Assembly (NCBI RefSeq): GCF_014084105.1 | Contig: NZ_CP048289.1 | Coordinates: 443,922-507,921 of the forward strand | Length of the DNA: 64,000 nucleotides | Direction of reading: 5' to 3' | Source: Streptacidiphilus sp. P02-A3a | GTDB taxonomy: Bacteria; Actinomycetota; Actinomycetes; Streptomycetales; Streptomycetaceae | Shown here: positions 17,649 to 27,093 of the stretch, piece after piece | Layout of the letters: every line of letters starts with the position of its first letter | How positions within the stretch are numbered: position 1 is the stretch's first letter | Translations under genes and position numbers: made by a program | The notes under the pieces: generated by a model | What the model was told of the DNA's origin: nothing | Seen by the model: only the letters and a program-made list of their open reading frames with translations | Databases searched by the model: none

Positions 17649-17980
17649 GGAGTCGGCTCCCATATGACACCGTGGCGCTCGCCCAGTTCGGCCAGCGTCT
17701 CGTCGTCGGGCATCCGTGCGGTCCCCGCGTCGATGGCCTCGCGCACGAGCTCCTCGATGTCGGAGACCCGGTCGATGCCGGTGGCATTGTCCATCACCAT
17801 GTCCTCCATCGCGAACAGGTCCTCCAGGGTGAAGGCGAGTTCAACTAGGGCTAGGGAGTGGAAGCCCAGGTCACCCACCAAGCGGTCGGTGGGGCTGGGG
17901 GAGTCGAGGGGCTGGGGAGCCATCAGGCCGACCACCTGGCACAGGAGGCGGGAGAGGTCTGCGGGGTCAGTCTCAGTCAT
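17645..17980 (-). CDS. Acyl carrier protein
   Basis: ATG 17980, ten bases after the acyl-CoA dehydrogenase stop. The 111-residue protein has a carrier fold with the phosphopantetheine attachment serine in LVGDLGFHSLALVELAFTLE, where the usual D-S-L reads H-S-L. The acidic helix after it (LEDLFAMEDMV) and the C-terminal extension (RMPDDETLAELGERHGV) are typical of stand-alone carriers in acyl-loading cassettes. It sits between an acyl-CoA dehydrogenase and a condensation protein and downstream of an acyl-AMP ligase, so it most likely carries the acyl chain during dehydrogenation and transfer. Confidence 0.85.
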   Translation of the reverse strand: MTETDPADLSRLLCQVVGLMAPQPLDSPSPTDRLVGDLGFHSLALVELAFTLEDLFAMEDMVMDNATGIDRVSDIEELVREAIDAGTARMPDDETLAELGERHGVIWEPTP

Positions 17981-17990
17981 CAGGAGGTCG

Positions 17991-19238
17991 TCACTTTCGC
18001 ATCGTCGGTTCACTGGGGGAAAGGTCGCTCTGGTCCTGCGCCTCCTGCGGTCCCTCACCCATTGCCAGGTCGTCCAGCAGGAGGTTCATCTCTGGGTCGG
18101 CCATGTCCAGGCTGGCGGAGATGATCTCGCGCATCATCTCGTCGGTGCCGCCTCCGATCCGGGTCAGCCGCATGTCCCGGTAGAGCCGTTCGACAGGGTA
18201 GGCATCGGTGTAGCCCCGCGCTCCGAGGACCTGCAGGGCCACGTCGACCGCGGCCGCGCAGTTCCGCGAACCCACCAACTTGGCCGCCGCTACAAGGTGG
18301 TGGGTCGGCTGCCCGCCACGGGCCGGGCGGCACGCGATGTCCAACAATGCCGCTGAGGCCTCGACACCGGACCAGGCGTCGGCCAACTGGTGCCGCAGAG
18401 CCTGGTGGTCGTAGAGCCTCTTGCCGAACTGGGTACGCCTGCGCATGTGCGCCGCCGCCAGGCGCAGCGCGTGGCGGGCGCCGGCAACAAGGCCGCTGAC
18501 TGCGGCGATCCGCTCGAAGTCCAGAACCTTGAGCAGGGTCAGCAGGCCGGTGCCCGGACGGCCGACCACGTCCTCGATGCCGAGTCGCACGTCCAGTTCC
18601 AGCCCGCCGGTGTCAGCCGAGCGCACTCCGAGCGTCGTGAAGAAACCCGCTATCCTCACCCCCGGCCGGTCCAGGGGGACCAGGAACAGCGTGCAGGCGT
18701 TGCTCGCAGCCCCGGTCCTGGCGACGACCAGGGCGTGGGTGGCCCGGCCAACGTTGGTGGTGTAACGCTTCGTGCCGGTGAGGTGCCAACCGTCCGTGGT
18801 GCGCACCGCCTGGGTCGACATCCCCGCCACATCCGAGCCGCCACCGGGCTCGGTGATCGCAGCGCACCCGATCGCGATGCCGTCCAAGGCCTGCTCCAGT
18901 GTGTCGCCGTGGCGGTCGCCGTAGCCGTGCAAGACATGCACGAAGACCTCGCTGTGCAGGGACACCGCCAGCGCCGCACCGCCGTTGTGCACGGCAAGCT
19001 CCTCAGTCAGCACGCGGGCCAACGGCAGCCCCGGCGCGGCTCCGTGCTGCCAGCGCTCGCGGAACACCCCGGCCGCGCCTAGCGCCCGGAAGAACTCCCT
19101 GGGGATGTGGCCCTCCTGCTCCCACTCCCCCATCTGCGGGATGTACGGACGTACGACCCTGGCCACGCGGGCCCGGAACGCTTCGACCACGTCCGCCGGA
19201 ACCCCTGGTCGGGCCGGGATAGGTTTCAGGGGGCTCAA
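17991..19238 (-). CDS. Acyl-CoA (acyl-ACP) dehydrogenase
   Basis: TTG start at 19238 overlapping the stop of the acyl-AMP ligase gene (TTGA); longer upstream starts run inside that gene. The 415 residues follow the acyl-CoA dehydrogenase pattern: HIPREFFRALGAAGVFRERW in the N-terminal helical domain, AITEPGGGSDVAGMSTQAVR at the flavin/substrate site, RTQFGKRLYDHQALRHQLAD, and the C-terminal GARGYTDAYPVERLYRDMRL with TRIGGGTDEMMREII at the flavin-binding end. It oxidises the alpha-beta bond of an acyl thioester using FAD. With a neighbouring carrier protein and acyl-AMP ligase, the substrate is probably acyl-ACP rather than acyl-CoA. Confidence 0.88.
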   Translation of the reverse strand: MSPLKPIPARPGVPADVVEAFRARVARVVRPYIPQMGEWEQEGHIPREFFRALGAAGVFRERWQHGAAPGLPLARVLTEELAVHNGGAALAVSLHSEVFVHVLHGYGDRHGDTLEQALDGIAIGCAAITEPGGGSDVAGMSTQAVRTTDGWHLTGTKRYTTNVGRATHALVVARTGAASNACTLFLVPLDRPGVRIAGFFTTLGVRSADTGGLELDVRLGIEDVVGRPGTGLLTLLKVLDFERIAAVSGLVAGARHALRLAAAHMRRRTQFGKRLYDHQALRHQLADAWSGVEASAALLDIACRPARGGQPTHHLVAAAKLVGSRNCAAAVDVALQVLGARGYTDAYPVERLYRDMRLTRIGGGTDEMMREIISASLDMADPEMNLLLDDLAMGEGPQEAQDQSDLSPSEPTMRK

Positions 19239-20926
19239 CGTGACTCCAGGTGTGCTCGCACGGACGGGGAGGACCAGACGGCCTGCCGGGCGGTCTCCGG
19301 CGAGACCAGGGACTGCCACGCGCTGCGCCGCCTGGGTTTGCCGCTGCTCGTCCGCTGGATCTCGGCAGGCCGGACCGAGAGCACCATCACGTCGATGCCC
19401 GGGTAGGCCTCGGTCACGGTGCGACCGATCGTCTCCGCCTGCCCGACCAGCGGCGTGTTCACCAGGACGACCGCCGTGCCGTGCCCGAGCAGCGAGCCGA
19501 GGAGTACCACCGGCCGCTGCCCGGACCCGATGGACCTGGCCAGGAGCTCTTCGATGTCCTCGGCGAACAACCAGCGGCCCAGCAACTTGACCCCGTCGCC
19601 GAACCTGCCGATGACGAACAGCTCCCCGTCGAGGAGGAACCCCGCGTCCCCTGTGCGCAGCACGCCGTGGAAATCCACCGTGCCCTCCGCGCTCCCTCCG
19701 ACGGCGGTCAGATACCCCTGGGCCACCGAGTCCCCCCTGACCTCGATCTCTCCGACCACGCCCGCTGCGACCGGCTTGCCCTCGTCGTCAATGACGGCCA
19801 ACTGGACGCCTGGCACGGGCCGCCCACAACCGACGACACTGATGCCGACGCCCTCCTCGGTCAGGACCGGGGTGCTCCCAGGCTGGAGCGAGCCCGGTAC
19901 CACCTCCACGGTGCGGACTTCGTCGTCCGGACTGGACCCGGTGACCGCCAGGGTCGCCTCGGCCATGCCGTAGGCGGGGAGCAGTGCCTTCGACCGAAAA
20001 CCGAATGGCCCGAGCAGCCGGTTCCAGGCGTCCAGCACCTGGCTGTCCACCCGCTCCGCACCGACAACCAGTCCCCGCCAGCCGGAGAAATCCAGACCGG
20101 TCAGGTCCTTGGGCCGGACCCTCCGCAGCACCTGCGCCAACCCGAAGCTCGGTGAGATACCGATAGTCGCGCCCTCAGCGCCGAAGCAGCGCAGCCAGCG
20201 GGACGGAGAGCGGATGAACTGCTCGGGACGGGACATCAGAACATCGACTCCGAGGCTGGCCGGAGCGACCAGGCCGCCAACCAGGCCCATGTCGTGATGG
20301 AGCGGCAGCCAGGTGGCGAGGGCGTCCCGCTCCACGTTGACCTGGAGCCAGTCGACGAAGGCGGCGATGTTGCTCTCGACAGCGGCGCGCGGTACCCGCA
20401 CTGCGCGTGGGGCGCCCGAGGAGCCGGAGCTGAACTGCAGGAAGGCGTTGACCGCCGACACCGGCGACCCAGCCAGTTCCTCGCCGCCGTCGGCCGCCGC
20501 GGCGACCAGCGGACAGGCGGCGGCCTGAAGCAGGCCGCCGACGGCCTCCCCGCTGTCGGGGTCGGCGACGGCGGCCTTGGGGCGGGCCACCTCCAGGACC
20601 CGTGCTATGTGGGCCTGGTACTCCGCCAGGTCGCGGGACCTGCCGTGAGGCGTGAGCGGCACGGGGACCGCGCCGAGCAGCATGCTGCCGAAGAAGGCGG
20701 CTACGAATTCGGGGCCGTTGGGCAGGATGACCAGTACTGGGTCGTCAGCGACCACTCCGGCGGCGCGGAGCCGCGAGGCGGAGCGCCGCGCGGAGGCAGC
20801 GAGCTCCTGGTAGGACTGGAACACCCAGGCGCCGTCGGTGCCGGAGAAGCGGATCCCGCGGTCGGTCGCCGGCGAGTCCAGCCAACCGAGCAGCGAGTAT
20901 CCGGTGCTGCTGAGAGATGCGCTCAC
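19235..20926 (-). CDS. Fatty acyl-AMP ligase (FAAL-type)
   Basis: GTG 20926 overlaps the last base of the preceding stop. The 563-residue adenylate-forming enzyme has the core motif NAFLQFSSGSSGAPRAVRVP, then ATWLPLHHDMGLVGGLVAPA, a combination (LPxxHDMGL) characteristic of fatty acyl-AMP ligases rather than CoA ligases. LLPAYGMAEATLAVTGSS is the A5-like motif, and the C-terminal region has TGDAGFLLDGELFVIGRFGD. It activates a carboxylic acid with ATP and passes it to a carrier protein, presumably the one encoded two genes downstream. The fatty chain length cannot be read from the sequence. Confidence 0.88.
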   Translation of the reverse strand: MSASLSSTGYSLLGWLDSPATDRGIRFSGTDGAWVFQSYQELAASARRSASRLRAAGVVADDPVLVILPNGPEFVAAFFGSMLLGAVPVPLTPHGRSRDLAEYQAHIARVLEVARPKAAVADPDSGEAVGGLLQAAACPLVAAAADGGEELAGSPVSAVNAFLQFSSGSSGAPRAVRVPRAAVESNIAAFVDWLQVNVERDALATWLPLHHDMGLVGGLVAPASLGVDVLMSRPEQFIRSPSRWLRCFGAEGATIGISPSFGLAQVLRRVRPKDLTGLDFSGWRGLVVGAERVDSQVLDAWNRLLGPFGFRSKALLPAYGMAEATLAVTGSSPDDEVRTVEVVPGSLQPGSTPVLTEEGVGISVVGCGRPVPGVQLAVIDDEGKPVAAGVVGEIEVRGDSVAQGYLTAVGGSAEGTVDFHGVLRTGDAGFLLDGELFVIGRFGDGVKLLGRWLFAEDIEELLARSIGSGQRPVVLLGSLLGHGTAVVLVNTPLVGQAETIGRTVTEAYPGIDVMVLSVRPAEIQRTSSGKPRRRSAWQSLVSPETARQAVWSSPSVRAHLESR

Positions 20927-21882
20927 TACGTGCCCACCTTTCTGAGCAAGGAGAGCTGGTCCAGGTGCGCCCGTACACCGGGCGTGAGCAGGCCCAGGCG
21001 GCCGAGACTAGAGACGACCTTGGAGAACAGCAGTCGGCGGAATTGGCGCATGAGCGGGTCCTCAGCCGCGAAGGCGGTGCCTGCCGCGAGGTCGATGCCC
21101 ATCCGGTCCCAGATCTCCGGAAGCAGGAACCGGCGGGACATCAGCAGTGCCGCCTCCTTGGTGAACTCCTCGCGCTCCGCTCGCTCCGCGCTGCTGAGCT
21201 GGTCGTAGTACCCCTCCAACGCGACCATCCCGAAGGCCACATGCCGGGCCTCGTCCCTGGCCACGTATTCGGTGATCTGCAGGATGACCGGATCGGAGAA
21301 GCTCGCATTGCCGAGCCTGAACGCGGCGAGGGCCAAGCCCTCGACGATGATCTGCATGCCCAGGTAGATCATGTCCCAGCGGCTCTCGGACATGATGTTC
21401 GACAGCAGTGACTTCAGCCCTGAGTTGATGGCGTAAGAGGAGCCGAGCTTGTCCAGGTATCTCGCGTAGGCCTCGACATGCCTCGCCTCGTCCACCACCT
21501 GGGTCGCCGCGTAGAACTTCGACTCCAGATCGGGGACGGTCTCGACCAGCCGCGCGGTGGCAGTGAGGGCGCCCTGCTCCCCATGTAGGAACTGGCTGGT
21601 CATCCAGGACTGGAACTCCCAGCGGAACTGGTTCCAGAGGTGGGGCGGCACCGGGCTTTGCGCCGACCTGCGGAACGGGAGTCCGGCACCATCTACCGAA
21701 TCCGGCAGCGGGGCTCCGAACTCCAGCTCCGGTGACCAGTCGATGTCGGTGGCGGCGTTCCATTGGGATGCCTTCCCCTTTTCGTACAGTCTGCTGAGGC
21801 GGTCGTCCTTTCTGCTGTAGTCCCAGGTCAGCCTCGCGGCGACTGTCGCATCGACTGTTAGTCCGGCCGCGGTGTCAGCCAC
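20926..21882 (-). CDS. Ferritin-like diiron oxygenase/desaturase family protein
   Basis: GTG 21882, with AAGGAG upstream, overlaps the end of the ABC transporter gene by eight bases. The 318-residue helical protein has two metal-ligand motifs of the ferritin-like/ribonucleotide reductase-like fold: VVDEARHVEAYARYLDKLGS (E-x-x-H, about residues 135-150) and YVARDEARHVAFGMVALEGY (E-x-x-H, about 205-220). Further helices contribute the other glutamates (HGEQGALTATARLVE and IIVEGLALAAFRL). Such enzymes use a dinuclear iron site to hydroxylate, desaturate or N-oxygenate substrates, often while carrier-bound. Its position between exporter and acyl-AMP ligase suggests it acts on the acyl chain. The exact reaction is unknown. 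Confidence 0.75.
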   Translation of the reverse strand: MADTAAGLTVDATVAARLTWDYSRKDDRLSRLYEKGKASQWNAATDIDWSPELEFGAPLPDSVDGAGLPFRRSAQSPVPPHLWNQFRWEFQSWMTSQFLHGEQGALTATARLVETVPDLESKFYAATQVVDEARHVEAYARYLDKLGSSYAINSGLKSLLSNIMSESRWDMIYLGMQIIVEGLALAAFRLGNASFSDPVILQITEYVARDEARHVAFGMVALEGYYDQLSSAERAEREEFTKEAALLMSRRFLLPEIWDRMGIDLAAGTAFAAEDPLMRQFRRLLFSKVVSSLGRLGLLTPGVRAHLDQLSLLRKVGT

Positions 21883-24800
21883 AGGGCTCCTTCGAAATGG
21901 AAATGGTCGGCGTGGGCGGCCGCATTGCAGCTGGGGAACCTGCCGAGGCCTGGTCGGTTGCGGCCCACAAACGCGCGTACGGCCCGTCGGCCTCCAAGAG
22001 CTCCTGGTGGCAGCCGTCCTCGACGATGAGTCCGCCTTCCAGGACCAGCACCCGGTCCGCGCGGGCCGCGGTCTGCAGGCGGTGCGTGACGATGAGGGTC
22101 GTACGTCGCCGGGTGAGCGCCTCAGTTGCGGCAGTCACCTTGGCCTCCGTCGCCGGGTCGAGGGCGGCGGCGGCCTCGTCGAGCAGCAGGATGTCCGGGT
22201 CGACCAGCTGGGCCCGGGCCAGGGCGAGGAGCTGCCGCTGGCCTGCCGAGAGGTTGCGGCCTTGGGCCGTCAGGGCGTGGCCGTAGCCGCCCTTGAGCGC
22301 CGTGATCATCACATCGGCGCCTACCGCACGCGCTGCCGCCTCGACCTCCACGTCGGACGCCGAGGGACGGCCGTAGGCGATCGCCTCCCGGACCGTGCCC
22401 GCGAAGAGGTACGCCTCCTGCGGCACCAGTCCCAGCCGCCGCCGGTACGCCGTCAGGTCGTACGCGCGGATATCGGTGCCGTCCACCAGGACCGCACCGT
22501 CGGTCGCGTCGTAGAACCGGGCAAGCAGTTTCACCAGGGTGGACTTGCCGGCGCCGCTCTCCCCGACGAGGGCCACGGTCTGCCCGGCCGGGATCTGGAT
22601 CGAGACGCCAGCGAGCGCCTCGGGGGCGTCGTCGGCGTACCGGAACCGAACGTCTTCCAGCTCGATGGCCCCGGAGAGGGCCGGCACCGGAAGCGCGTCG
22701 GGAGACTGCACGGTGCGGACCGGGGTCCGCAGCAGCGCCGCGATCCGCTCGAGGCCTACAGCGGCCTGTTGATATCCGTCGAAGACCTGCGAGATCTGGG
22801 TGAGCGGTGCGGAGAAGAGATCCAGGTACAGGAGGAAGGCGATCAGCGCGCCGCCGGTCAGCGCGCCGGATCCCACCTGTGCCGCTCCGACGAGCAGGAC
22901 CAGGGCGGCAGCGATGTCCACCAGCGCCGTAACGAAGGGGAAGTAGAGCGCAATGTACTTCTGGGCCTGCAGGCGGGCGCTGCGGTACTCGCCGCTGCGC
23001 TCGGTGAACCGTCGGGCGTTGCGCCCCTCCCTCCGGTACGCCTGGGTGACGCGCAGCCCCGCCATACTTTCCTGCAGGTCGGCGTTGACCACGCTGACCT
23101 TCTCTCGGGCGGTCCGGTACGCCTTGGCGGACTTAGCCCTGAAAACCACGGTTGCGACGACGAAGAACGGCAGTACTGATAGCACCACCATCCCGAGCCG
23201 GACGTCGATCAGTACGAGCGCGATCAGCACACCCGGCAGCGTCAACGCACTGACCACCATGGTCACCAGGCCCGACTGCAGGAAGGTGGACAGCGAGTCC
23301 ACATCGGTCGTCAGCCGACTCATGATACGTCCCGAGCTTTCCCGATCGTAAAAGTCGAGCCCGAGGCGCTGCAGGTGCGCGAACACCCGGAGCCGCAGGC
23401 TGTAGAGCATCCGCTCCCCGGTGCGGCCGAGGACGCGGGTCTCCGCGATGCCAACCGCCCAGTCCGCGACGACGATGGCCACGCCGATCAGCGAGACCGA
23501 GACGATGACCCCGAACGTCCTGGTCTGCACGCCCTGGTCGATGCCGCGTCGAACCAGCGCGGGTAGGGCCAGGCCAGCCGCCGTGTCGAGGGTCACCAGA
23601 AGCAGGCACAGCCCCAGCACTGCGCGGAACGGGCGGAGCAGGACCCGCAGCCCGAAGGCGGCCTCCGTGGTATCGGCCCCGGCGGCGAGCAGGCGTGGCA
23701 GATCGGTTCCGTCGGGCGTGCTGTGCCCAGCGGCCTTCGGGCGGGGGCCGTGCGCGACCGGCGCCGGGTTACCGGCGGCCGGGGGCCGTGCGCCGCGCGC
23801 GCGGCCGCCCGCGGGAGACTGACGGAGATCTCCTGCCTCGACTCCCTCAGCGTCCTCCCCCGGGCCGGACAGCAACTGCCGGTAGAGCGCACACCGCTCG
23901 CTGAGTTCCTCGTGCGTGCCGAGGTCCACCACGCTGCCCCCGCCGAGCACCGCGATCCGGTCAGCGAGGGCCAGGGTGGACCTGCGGCGGGCGATCAGCA
24001 GAGTGGCCCGGTCCGCGATCACCCTGCGCAGCGTCGCGTGGATCTCGGCCTCCACCCCGGCATCCATCGCGGACGTGGCATCGTCGAGGAGCAGGATGGG
24101 CGGATCGGTGAGCAGCGCCCGTGCGAGCGCGATGCGCTGGCGTTGGCCGCCCGACAGGGTGAGCCCTCCCTCACCTACGACCGTGTCGTAGCCGTTCGGC
24201 AGCTCCTCGATGAAGCGGTGCGCCTCCGCCGCCCTCGCGGCGGCCACCACTTGGGCGTGCGAGGCGCTGGGCCAGCCGTAGGCGATGTTGGCCCGGATCG
24301 TCTCCGAGAACAGGAAGTCGCCCTCCCCGACCAGGCCGATCGCCGCTCGCACCGAGTCGAGCGTCAGGTCGCGCACATCGTGTCCGCCGATGCGGACGGA
24401 ACCTGCGGTGGCGTCGTAGAAGCGCGGCAGCAGAAGGGAGATGGTGGACTTGCCGCAGCCGGAGGCACCGACGACGGCCAGCGTCTCGCCCCGTCGCACC
24501 TGTAGCGAGAGGCCGTTCAGCACAGGCTGGGACGGCACATATCCGAACACCACGTCCCGCAGTTCCAGGTCCCACGCCTCGGTCAACGTCTCCGCGTCGG
24601 GGCTCTCCAGCACGACGGGCTTGGCGTCGATGACCTCGAACACCCGGATCACGCTGACCCGGGCCTGCTGACCGAGGGTCAGGAAGCCTGCCAGCATCCG
24701 CACCGGACCGGCGATCTGGATCAGAAAGGCAGAGAAGGCGAGAAAGGTGCCCAGGCTGATCTCGCCCCGCGCCGCGAGCCATCCGCCCAGGGCCAGCACC

Positions 24801-25648
24801 CCCATCTGGCCCAGCGCCGGGATCGCCTCCAGCGCGGGGGTGAAGCGCGCGTTGATCCGCACCGCCGACAGCCTGGCGGCCATCAGGTTTCGTCCGGCCC
24901 GCTCGAACTTCTCCAGTTCCTGGAGCTCCTGCCCGAACCCCTTGACCACCCGCACACCGGTGACGGCCGCTTCCACCACACCGGCGACGGCGGCGGCTCC
25001 TTGCTGTGCTTCCCGCGTGGCCGGGAGGAGCTTCCTGCGGGACAGCGTGGCCACCGTCAGCAGCCCCGGCCCGACCACGAGGGCAACCAGACTGAGCAGC
25101 GGTGACAGGAACAGCATGAAGGTCCAGGACAGCACGAGCAGCAGCAGATTGCCCGTCAGGATGGGCAGCATCGCCACCAACCCCTGCACCACGGTGAGGT
25201 CGTTGGTGGACCGGCTGACGATCTGTCCCGCCTGGATCTCGTCCTGTCCGGCGCCGTCGAGCTGCGAGAGGGCCTCGAACAGCCGGGTGCGCAGATCGTG
25301 CTGCACATCGAGCGCGAGCCGGCCTCCTGAGTACCGACGCAGCGAGGTGGCGGCGAAGTTCACGGTGGCCAGGGCGATCAGCACAAGCCCCCAGTCCGTC
25401 AGCGACCCTCGGTGCGACAAGACGGTGTCGTCGATGACGGTGCGCTGGACCAGGGGCGTCACGGCGCTGACGGCCATGCCGACGAGCGACCCAGTGAACG
25501 CGGCCGCCATGGTCCGCGGATGCCTCGCGCAGTGGCGGACGAGGCGCCGCAGCCACTGCTCGGAGCTGGCCTGCTCGTTTGCCGCGGGGATCCCGGCCCT
25601 GCAGCTTTGGGAGGCCACGCCGACAGCAGGGCTGGCGGTTCCGGTCAC
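21875..25648 (-). CDS. Double ABC exporter (TMD-NBD-TMD-NBD in one chain)
   Basis: A 1,257-residue fused transporter with GTG 25648 overlapping the upstream stop by four bases. Half 1: about six membrane helices (from [20 protein letters not shown]), Walker [21 protein letters not shown], signature [16 protein letters not shown], Walker [13 protein letters not shown]. The Walker B ends in D-D, not the usual D-E, so the first ATPase site may be degenerate, as in heterodimeric exporters. A Gly/Ala/Arg-rich linker joins half 2: six more helices, Walker [21 protein letters not shown], signature [16 protein letters not shown], Walker [13 protein letters not shown]. Such full transporters export lipids, peptides or drugs. 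It is probably the exporter or self-resistance pump for the cluster product. Confidence 0.92.
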   Translation of the reverse strand: MTGTASPAVGVASQSCRAGIPAANEQASSEQWLRRLVRHCARHPRTMAAAFTGSLVGMAVSAVTPLVQRTVIDDTVLSHRGSLTDWGLVLIALATVNFAATSLRRYSGGRLALDVQHDLRTRLFEALSQLDGAGQDEIQAGQIVSRSTNDLTVVQGLVAMLPILTGNLLLLVLSWTFMLFLSPLLSLVALVVGPGLLTVATLSRRKLLPATREAQQGAAAVAGVVEAAVTGVRVVKGFGQELQELEKFERAGRNLMAARLSAVRINARFTPALEAIPALGQMGVLALGGWLAARGEISLGTFLAFSAFLIQIAGPVRMLAGFLTLGQQARVSVIRVFEVIDAKPVVLESPDAETLTEAWDLELRDVVFGYVPSQPVLNGLSLQVRRGETLAVVGASGCGKSTISLLLPRFYDATAGSVRIGGHDVRDLTLDSVRAAIGLVGEGDFLFSETIRANIAYGWPSASHAQVVAAARAAEAHRFIEELPNGYDTVVGEGGLTLSGGQRQRIALARALLTDPPILLLDDATSAMDAGVEAEIHATLRRVIADRATLLIARRRSTLALADRIAVLGGGSVVDLGTHEELSERCALYRQLLSGPGEDAEGVEAGDLRQSPAGGRARGARPPAAGNPAPVAHGPRPKAAGHSTPDGTDLPRLLAAGADTTEAAFGLRVLLRPFRAVLGLCLLLVTLDTAAGLALPALVRRGIDQGVQTRTFGVIVSVSLIGVAIVVADWAVGIAETRVLGRTGERMLYSLRLRVFAHLQRLGLDFYDRESSGRIMSRLTTDVDSLSTFLQSGLVTMVVSALTLPGVLIALVLIDVRLGMVVLSVLPFFVVATVVFRAKSAKAYRTAREKVSVVNADLQESMAGLRVTQAYRREGRNARRFTERSGEYRSARLQAQKYIALYFPFVTALVDIAAALVLLVGAAQVGSGALTGGALIAFLLYLDLFSAPLTQISQVFDGYQQAAVGLERIAALLRTPVRTVQSPDALPVPALSGAIELEDVRFRYADDAPEALAGVSIQIPAGQTVALVGESGAGKSTLVKLLARFYDATDGAVLVDGTDIRAYDLTAYRRRLGLVPQEAYLFAGTVREAIAYGRPSASDVEVEAAARAVGADVMITALKGGYGHALTAQGRNLSAGQRQLLALARAQLVDPDILLLDEAAAALDPATEAKVTAATEALTRRRTTLIVTHRLQTAARADRVLVLEGGLIVEDGCHQELLEADGPYARLWAATDQASAGSPAAMRPPTPTISISKEPCG

Positions 25649-27045
25649 TGCTCCCCTCCTCCGGACAGGCGCGGCAGCGGCGATGCGAGGCCCCGGACCG
25701 GACGGGTGGAGATGTCCGTCGCGTTGAGCAGCAGTCGGCCGAACCGCGTGGTGATGCGTTCCATCATGGCCTCGGGGAAGCGCCCCTCCTCGTAAACGAC
25801 TTGGACGTCGACCTCGCCGGAGCTACTGACGACGCGGACCTCCAGGCGGCCGCGTGGACCGACCCCGCCCAGTTCCGGCTCCTTCCGCAGGTTGGCGTCA
25901 TTCACCACCGTGACGCCGTCTAGATCCCACTCCCTGGTCGCGGACTCCTGGTGCCGAACCAGGATGCTGGGCGCGTGGACCCGCCCGTCCAACCCCTCGG
26001 GTGACAGTGACTGGCGGACGAGCCGCCCCGGCACGCGCGCGAGCCTGATCGCGTCGAGCCAGGACGTGTGACCATGTGACAGGACGTCGAGCAGGCTGTC
26101 GTCCGGATGCACCGCAAGCGGGACGACGACGGTGTTGGAGAGCCATCCGACGACGTTCTCCAGGTCGGGATCCTGGCGGTTGGCCGTGTGGCTGATCACA
26201 GGCACAGCGTCGGTGGGGAGTTCAAGTCGCACCACGGCGGCGAACAGGGCGGAGACCAGCATCAGGTCGGTGAGCCGGGTGCCGCTGGCGCGCCTGAGCA
26301 GGCGCAGGTTTTTCCGTTCGACCGGCAGGGTCGTGACGCGGGTCCGGCCCACCGGGAAGTCGCTGAGCGGGGCGGCGACCGGCAGGTCGAGGTGGCCGTA
26401 GGGGCTGACGCCGGAGAGGAGGGCGGCCAACTCGGACAGCTCCCGGGCGAAGGTGCCATCCATGAGGCTTCTGCGCTCCGCTGCGGCCATGGCTGCGGGT
26501 TCGCTCGTCGCGGGCAGCGCCGGGGAGTCGCCCCTGGCAGCTGCCTGGTAGCTCTGGAAGAAGTGCCTGGCGACCACCCGCATGGACCACTCGTCTGCCG
26601 CCAGGTGGTCCACGACCAGCACCACCTTGTGCTGGTCCTGGGCGGTGCGCAGCAGCAGCGCGCGGATGAGCGGCTTTCCGGCGCCGATGTCGAACGGTGG
26701 TGCGACAAAGGACTTGACGAGCTCTTCGGTCCGGGACGTGGTCAGCGCGTCGTTGGTGCCGCTGGTCTCTGTGCTGACGGACACCCCGCTGTCGCAGAGC
26801 TCGGGGGTGCAGGGCAGCACGCGCTGCCGCCACTCACTGTCCTCCTGGTAGAAATTTGTGCGCAGCGCGGGATGGGCCTCGATCAACGCACCGACGGCGG
26901 CTTGGAACGACGCCTCGTCGACGAGGCCGAGCAGGGTGAAGGTCAGGCTCAGGTTGGCCTGACGAACCCTGCTCGGGTCCGCCAGGAGTCGGGCCTCCTG
27001 TGCGAGGGAGACGGGCGCGGAGGCCGAGTCGGGAGGAGCGGTCAT
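25645..27045 (-). CDS. Free-standing condensation-domain protein (2)
   Basis: A 466-residue condensation-type protein: VSLAQEARLLADPSRVRQAN at the start, ALIEAHPALRTNFYQEDSEW as the C2-like region, then KVVLVVDHLAADEWSMRVVA as the active-site motif. Here HHxxxDG reads DHxxxDE: the catalytic His is present, but the first His and the final Gly are replaced. A later NRQDPDLENVVGWLSNTVVV resembles the C5 region. It differs from the other condensation protein, so the two probably make different bonds or one has a non-catalytic role. The stop overlaps the exporter start (GTGA). It could make an amide or ester between carrier-bound units. Confidence 0.78.
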   Translation of the reverse strand: MTAPPDSASAPVSLAQEARLLADPSRVRQANLSLTFTLLGLVDEASFQAAVGALIEAHPALRTNFYQEDSEWRQRVLPCTPELCDSGVSVSTETSGTNDALTTSRTEELVKSFVAPPFDIGAGKPLIRALLLRTAQDQHKVVLVVDHLAADEWSMRVVARHFFQSYQAAARGDSPALPATSEPAAMAAAERRSLMDGTFARELSELAALLSGVSPYGHLDLPVAAPLSDFPVGRTRVTTLPVERKNLRLLRRASGTRLTDLMLVSALFAAVVRLELPTDAVPVISHTANRQDPDLENVVGWLSNTVVVPLAVHPDDSLLDVLSHGHTSWLDAIRLARVPGRLVRQSLSPEGLDGRVHAPSILVRHQESATREWDLDGVTVVNDANLRKEPELGGVGPRGRLEVRVVSSSGEVDVQVVYEEGRFPEAMMERITTRFGRLLLNATDISTRPVRGLASPLPRLSGGGEQ

Positions 27046-27093
27046 GGAAACCCCAGAGAGCGGTTGTTCCGGGCAGGGAGGTGTCGTCGGCGG

